Below are positions 59,766 to 64,000 of a stretch of 64,000 nucleotides of DNA, piece after piece. Where the stretch lies: positions 62,001 through 126,000 of the forward strand of contig NZ_BMDO01000005.1 in assembly GCF_014635825.1 (NCBI RefSeq). The letters run 5' to 3'. Source of the DNA: Mucilaginibacter galii. Its GTDB lineage: Bacteria; Bacteroidota; Bacteroidia; Sphingobacteriales; Sphingobacteriaceae. The translations under genes and the position numbers were made by a program. Below the pieces are notes generated by a model, which worked only from the letters and a program-made list of their open reading frames with translations, had not been told where the DNA came from and did no database searches. Every line of letters begins with the position of its first letter. The first letter of the stretch is position 1.

Positions 59766-62700
59766 ATGAAAAAAGCTTTTACGCATTTGTTTTTCTATTG
59801 TTGTACGATATCTATAATTGTTGCATTGCTGGCTACGGCAACTCATGTAAGCGCCGCAAAACATATAGATAAAACAGCGCGGAGCAGCGTTTACGCTGCC
59901 GATCAAACCATTACATTTAATCCGGTAGCACCCCATACTTATGGCGATGCAGATTTCACCGTAACGGCAACTGCTTCTTCTGGCCTGCCTGTAGAATACC
60001 GAAGCAGCAATATGGCCATTGCTACCGTTAATACCAACACCGGTCTTGTACACATCATCTCCACCGGAACATTTGCCATTACGGCATCGCAGCCTGGTGA
60101 TGCTAATTATAATGCAGCCAACCGTGTAAGCCAGCTGGTTACCATTAATAAAGCCGATCTTACCGTTAATGTAAATAGCCAAACCCGCTCTTATGGGGTA
60201 AATAATATTGCTTTTACCATAATTTACAGTGGTTTCAAAAACAATGATACTCAAACAAAACTTACGGTAAGGCCTACGGTCAGCACAACTGCTAATGTCC
60301 GTTCAGATGTGGGTACTTATCCTATTACTATATCAGCAGCTTCATCAAATTTCTATAATTTTATTTACGACGCAGGTACCGTTACAGTAACACCTGCCCC
60401 GCTTACTATAACGGCAGGCAATAAAATCAAAGCTTATGGTGCTGCTAATCCGGCTTTAACACTTACTTATAGCGGCTTTAAAAATAATGAAACAGCTGCG
60501 GTATTAACTACACAGGCTACTTTAAGTACACCTGTGGATGTAAATACAGCACCCGGAACCTATGCCATTAGTGTAAGTGGTGCCACAGCAAGCAACTATA
60601 GCATTAGCTTTATTGATGGTGTATTCACCGTTAGCCGGGGTACATTAAGAGTAGCCGCAGCCACTAAAACCAAGGTTTACGGTGCGGGTTCGCCGGAATT
60701 GACATATACAGTTACCGGTTATGTGTTAGGGCAAACCAGCAGTGTGTTTACCAGTCCGGTTACTATTTCTACAACGGCTACAGCAGCATCGCCGGTAGGG
60801 ACCTATCCTATTGATGCCACCGGAGGAAGCGCTGATAATTACAACATTATTTACGTACCAGGCGCCTTAAATATCAATAAGGCCCAGCTCAAAATAGCAG
60901 CAGCCAGCATGAGTAAACTTTACGGTGAAGCTAATTCGGCACTTACCTACACTTATACAGGATTTGTGTTAAATGACACCGAGGCAGATTTAACGGCACC
61001 TCCGGTAATAACTACAACGGCTCAGACCAATTCTCCTGTAGGAAATTATCCCATTACCATTAACGGCGCAAGCTCAAACAATTATACCATTATATATATA
61101 GCTGGCAGGTTAACCATTAACAAGGCGCCGCTGCGCATTATAGCCGATGCAAAAACAAAAACCTATAAATCTGCAAATCCGGCGCTTACATATACTTATG
61201 ATGGTTTTGTTAACAACGATACAGAAAGCAGCCTGACAACCGCGCCGATAATTGCCACTACCGCCACCACCACTTCACTTCCGGGTGTTTATCCTATCAC
61301 CGTAAAAAGTGCTACCGCTACCAATTACACAATAACCTATGTAAACAGTGCCCTAACCGTTGCTAAAGCAGACTTGATCATCAAAGCTAATGATATTACC
61401 AGGTCTTACGGTACTACCATCCCTGCTTTCAGTTTTACTTATACCGGTTTTGTTAATAACGAAACAGAGGCAAATTTACAGCGCAAACCAACAGCCTCTG
61501 CCAGTGTAACTGCACGTTCTGAAGCGGGTACATATACCATTACACCATCAGGTGCAGCAAGTCCAAATTATAACATCATATATCAAACCGGTACGCTCAC
61601 CATTGAGAAGCGTACGTTAACCGTTACTGCAGTTAATAAAACAAAAACCTATGGTGCTGCAAACCCTGCATTTACTTTGACCTATTCGGGCTTAGTTAAC
61701 GGCGACCGTGCTCCGGCTATTTTAACCGGAACGCCTGATGTAACCACCCAGGCCTCCACGGCTTCACTACCCGGAACTTATGCCATTGAAGTAAGCGGTA
61801 ACGTAACTGCCGATAATTATGCTATTGTATATGTCAATGGCGAGATTGCTGTACAAAAAGCCATATTGCGTGTTACGGCAGTCAGTAAAAATAAGGCCTA
61901 CGGTCAGCCCAACCCGGCATTTACTTATACGTATAGTGGCTTTGTGAACGGAGATAATGCTTCAGCCCTTACCAATGAGCCTGAAACACCGGTAACCACC
62001 GCCAATGCATCATCGCCGGCTGGCTTTTATCCTATAACTGTAACCGGGGGTACAGCGGATAATTATACTTTCCAGTACATTGCCGGCCGACTTACCATAA
62101 ACAAGGTTACGCTAACGGCTAACATAAATGCTAAAACAAAGGTATACGGACAGCCAAACCCGGCCTTAACCGCAACGTATACAGGCTTCGTAAATGGTGA
62201 TGCTCCGGCAAGTATAACTACCGAACCAACATTTACCACGGTTGATGCTAATTCGCCTGTAGGTACTTACGCTATTACTGGAACCGGTGGCGTAGCCAAC
62301 AATTACACTTTCCGTATTGTAAATTCTACGCTGACTATTACCCGGGCCAGTCTTAACATAACAGTTAATGATGCTACACGAGGCTACGGCGTGGCTAATC
62401 CTCCGTTTAGCTTAGCCTACAACGGATTGGTAAACGGTGATGATGCAAGCACCGCTTTTACTACAGCACCAACCATTACAACTTCGGCAACCATCACATC
62501 ACAGCAAGGTACTTATCCAGTAACAGCATCGGGTGCAGTAAGCAGTAATTACACGCTTACTTACGTGCCAGGCACACTTACTATAACCAAAGCACAACTT
62601 TTTGTTAAGGCCGACGACAAAACAAAAACCTATGGCGATGCTAATCCTGCATTAACGTTAAGCTATTCAGGCTTTTTAAATGGCGACAACCAATCGGTTA

Positions 62701-64000
62701 TTACCACGGCCCCGGTAGCCAATGTTAATGCCAATGCGGGTTCGGGTGCAGGTAACTATACCATTACACCATCCGGTGGTAGTACCTTAAATAATAGTTA
62801 TGATCTCGTATATCAAACAGGTACTTTAACTATTACTAAAGCGCCATTAAATATAGCTGCACAAAACGCATCGCGCGTATACGGCGCAGCAAACCCTGTG
62901 TTTGCACCAGTATATACAGGCTTTGTGAACAGTGAAACTTCAGTTGTACTAATTGCTCAGCCGGTGGCAAATACCACGGCAACTACCAATTCTTCTGTGG
63001 GTAGTTATCCCGTCAATTTTTCGGGTGCCACTGCTGCTAATTATAACATTAGCTATACGCCGGCAACCTTAACCATAACCCGGGGCACATTAACAATTAC
63101 TGCAAACAATAAAACTCGCATGTACGGTGCAGCAAATCCTGTGTTCGAATTTACTTACAGCGGCTTCGCAGCGGGCGATAGTCAGGCTAATTTAACTACG
63201 GCACCTGCCGCAACTACCCCTGCTACCACAACCAGTGCTGTTGGCAATTACGCCATTATACCTTCGGGGGCGGTTAGTAATAACTATACTATCGTATATA
63301 ATAACGGAACTCTTACTGTTGATAAAGCACAGTTAACCGTTACTGCCGATAATCAAAGTAAAATATACGGTGCCGTCAATCCATCTTTAACTGTGAGGTA
63401 CAATGGCTTTGTAAACGGCGAAATGCCTGCTGTATTGAGTACGGCGGCTACAGCTACTACCTCGGCTAACGCAGCAAGTGGGGTGGGCACTTATGCTATT
63501 GTGCCCGCGGGTGCGGCGGCGTCAAATTATAACTTTATTTATGCCAATGGGGTGCTCTCTGTTAGTAGAGCACAGCTTAATGTTATTGCCGAAAATAAAA
63601 CGAAAGTTTACGGCACAACCAACCCGGCGTTGAGCTATACAATAAATGGATTTGTAAATGGCGATAATGCGACCGTTATAACAACACCGCCGGTAGGAAC
63701 AACCAGCGCAACAACAAATTCGGGGGTTGGTACATATCCTATCAATTTTGCAGGTGCTACTGCTGCCAATTATGCGTTAAGCTATACACCGGCAACCTTA
63801 ACCGTGACACCGGCCGTATTGACCATTACAGCCAACAATCAAACCAGGACATTTGGTCAGGCTAACCCGGCATTCACGTTAACTTATGTTGGATTTGTAA
63901 ACGGTGATGGTGCCGCAAATTTAACCACGCAGCCAAGTGCTTCTACCACCGCTACCACGGCATCTCCGGCAGGAACGTATCCTATTGTGCCTGGGGGCGG
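59766..64000 (+). CDS. Giant MBG-domain repeat surface protein (partial)
   Basis: Open from ATG 59766 to the right edge, 1411 codons so far. Signal peptide of about 31 residues (MKKAFTHLFFYCCTISIIVA...). A first Ig-like/MBG domain (HTYGDADFTVTATASSGLPV) is followed by sixteen MBG repeats of 81-83 residues each. Each opens like KTYGAANPALTLTYSGFVNGD and closes with TYPITVSGATASNYTI...GTLTI. Repeat starts (K-x-YG word) occur near 60193, 60430, 60676, 60919, 61160, 61405, 61645, 61888, 62140, 62380, 62623, 62872, 63118, 63361, 63604 and 63847. Such proteins are secreted, often by type IX secretion, as adhesins; the C-terminal sorting domain is outside. Confidence 0.9.
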   Translation, partial: MKKAFTHLFFYCCTISIIVALLATATHVSAAKHIDKTARSSVYAADQTITFNPVAPHTYGDADFTVTATASSGLPVEYRSSNMAIATVNTNTGLVHIISTGTFAITASQPGDANYNAANRVSQLVTINKADLTVNVNSQTRSYGVNNIAFTIIYSGFKNNDTQTKLTVRPTVSTTANVRSDVGTYPITISAASSNFYNFIYDAGTVTVTPAPLTITAGNKIKAYGAANPALTLTYSGFKNNETAAVLTTQATLSTPVDVNTAPGTYAISVSGATASNYSISFIDGVFTVSRGTLRVAAATKTKVYGAGSPELTYTVTGYVLGQTSSVFTSPVTISTTATAASPVGTYPIDATGGSADNYNIIYVPGALNINKAQLKIAAASMSKLYGEANSALTYTYTGFVLNDTEADLTAPPVITTTAQTNSPVGNYPITINGASSNNYTIIYIAGRLTINKAPLRIIADAKTKTYKSANPALTYTYDGFVNNDTESSLTTAPIIATTATTTSLPGVYPITVKSATATNYTITYVNSALTVAKADLIIKANDITRSYGTTIPAFSFTYTGFVNNETEANLQRKPTASASVTARSEAGTYTITPSGAASPNYNIIYQTGTLTIEKRTLTVTAVNKTKTYGAANPAFTLTYSGLVNGDRAPAILTGTPDVTTQASTASLPGTYAIEVSGNVTADNYAIVYVNGEIAVQKAILRVTAVSKNKAYGQPNPAFTYTYSGFVNGDNASALTNEPETPVTTANASSPAGFYPITVTGGTADNYTFQYIAGRLTINKVTLTANINAKTKVYGQPNPALTATYTGFVNGDAPASITTEPTFTTVDANSPVGTYAITGTGGVANNYTFRIVNSTLTITRASLNITVNDATRGYGVANPPFSLAYNGLVNGDDASTAFTTAPTITTSATITSQQGTYPVTASGAVSSNYTLTYVPGTLTITKAQLFVKADDKTKTYGDANPALTLSYSGFLNGDNQSVITTAPVANVNANAGSGAGNYTITPSGGSTLNNSYDLVYQTGTLTITKAPLNIAAQNASRVYGAANPVFAPVYTGFVNSETSVVLIAQPVANTTATTNSSVGSYPVNFSGATAANYNISYTPATLTITRGTLTITANNKTRMYGAANPVFEFTYSGFAAGDSQANLTTAPAATTPATTTSAVGNYAIIPSGAVSNNYTIVYNNGTLTVDKAQLTVTADNQSKIYGAVNPSLTVRYNGFVNGEMPAVLSTAATATTSANAASGVGTYAIVPAGAAASNYNFIYANGVLSVSRAQLNVIAENKTKVYGTTNPALSYTINGFVNGDNATVITTPPVGTTSATTNSGVGTYPINFAGATAANYALSYTPATLTVTPAVLTITANNQTRTFGQANPAFTLTYVGFVNGDGAANLTTQPSASTTATTASPAGTYPIVPGG

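Noticed and set aside
60193..64000. Periodic ~245-base signal as CRISPR or tandem DNA repeat
   Set aside because: The period is at the protein-domain level (MBG repeats); the DNA between copies has diverged and there are no short identical repeats with spacers.

Overview
The window looks like part of the chromosome of a Bacteroidota bacterium, most likely Sphingobacteriaceae (Mucilaginibacter/Pedobacter-like). The case rests on family content: DUF5686/CarboxypepD_reg outer-membrane proteins, DUF5700 protease, DUF4175, LytTR/LytS pairs, DUF2683-type antitoxin, a giant MBG-domain protein and a Mla system without MlaB/MlaC. It also rests on -7 promoter boxes of the TAnnTTTG type and on REP-like repeats of kinds common in this phylum. 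There are no rRNA genes, recognisable transposases, phage genes or CRISPR arrays.

Layout. 1-4.7 kb: an RND efflux pump (AcrB-type pump cut by the window edge, AcrA-type lipoprotein) and its TetR repressor, with four copies of a TTAACA-N-TGTTAA operator. 4.8-14.4 kb: two large outer-membrane barrel proteins, a Crp/Fnr regulator, an orphan Pycsar-type TM effector (PycTM/DUF5706), a GAF protein and a 36-codon ORF. Three promoters here carry a pair of FNR-like sites with the same base-exact geometry, which suggests a local Crp/Fnr regulon. 14.5-20.9 kb: short-chain dehydrogenase, GlxA-type regulator, VOC, DoxX, GyrI-like, RlmI-like methyltransferase, a DUF559 nuclease set among CCCTCCC repeats, and TerC. 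21-27.5 kb: an ECF sigma/anti-sigma/adhesin-like operon, a NadR-like kinase between two REP-like inverted repeats, and a LytS kinase / serine hydrolase / LytTR regulator operon.

27.6-37.3 kb: DUF5700 protease, RelBE-type toxin-antitoxin, two M20 hydrolases separated by a four-hairpin palindrome, formylglycine-generating-enzyme-like protein, LMW phosphatase, small lipoprotein, RmuC, M48 protease and ThiL. 37.5-51.5 kb: secreted NucA-type nuclease, divergent nadA/nadB with a cluster of DnaA-box matches between them, a TPR histidine kinase, gamma carbonic anhydrase, Ig-like lipoprotein, mnmG with two parS-like sites beside it, an ABC-F ATPase and a TIP30-like oxidoreductase. 51.8-64 kb: mlaE-mlaF-mlaD, glutathione peroxidase, the DUF4175/RsbW-like/ybeY operon, tRNA-Pro(GGG) and the first 1411 codons of an MBG-repeat surface protein that runs off the right edge.

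The strongest non-obvious signals are the two-site Crp/Fnr promoter architecture (7.4, 8.4 and 14.25 kb), the parS-like pair (48.7 kb) with the DnaA-box cluster (40.3-40.6 kb), the kinase-like motif fused to an Omp85-type barrel, the orphan PycTM protein, and several palindromic repeats, one of which supplies the stop codon of a response regulator.
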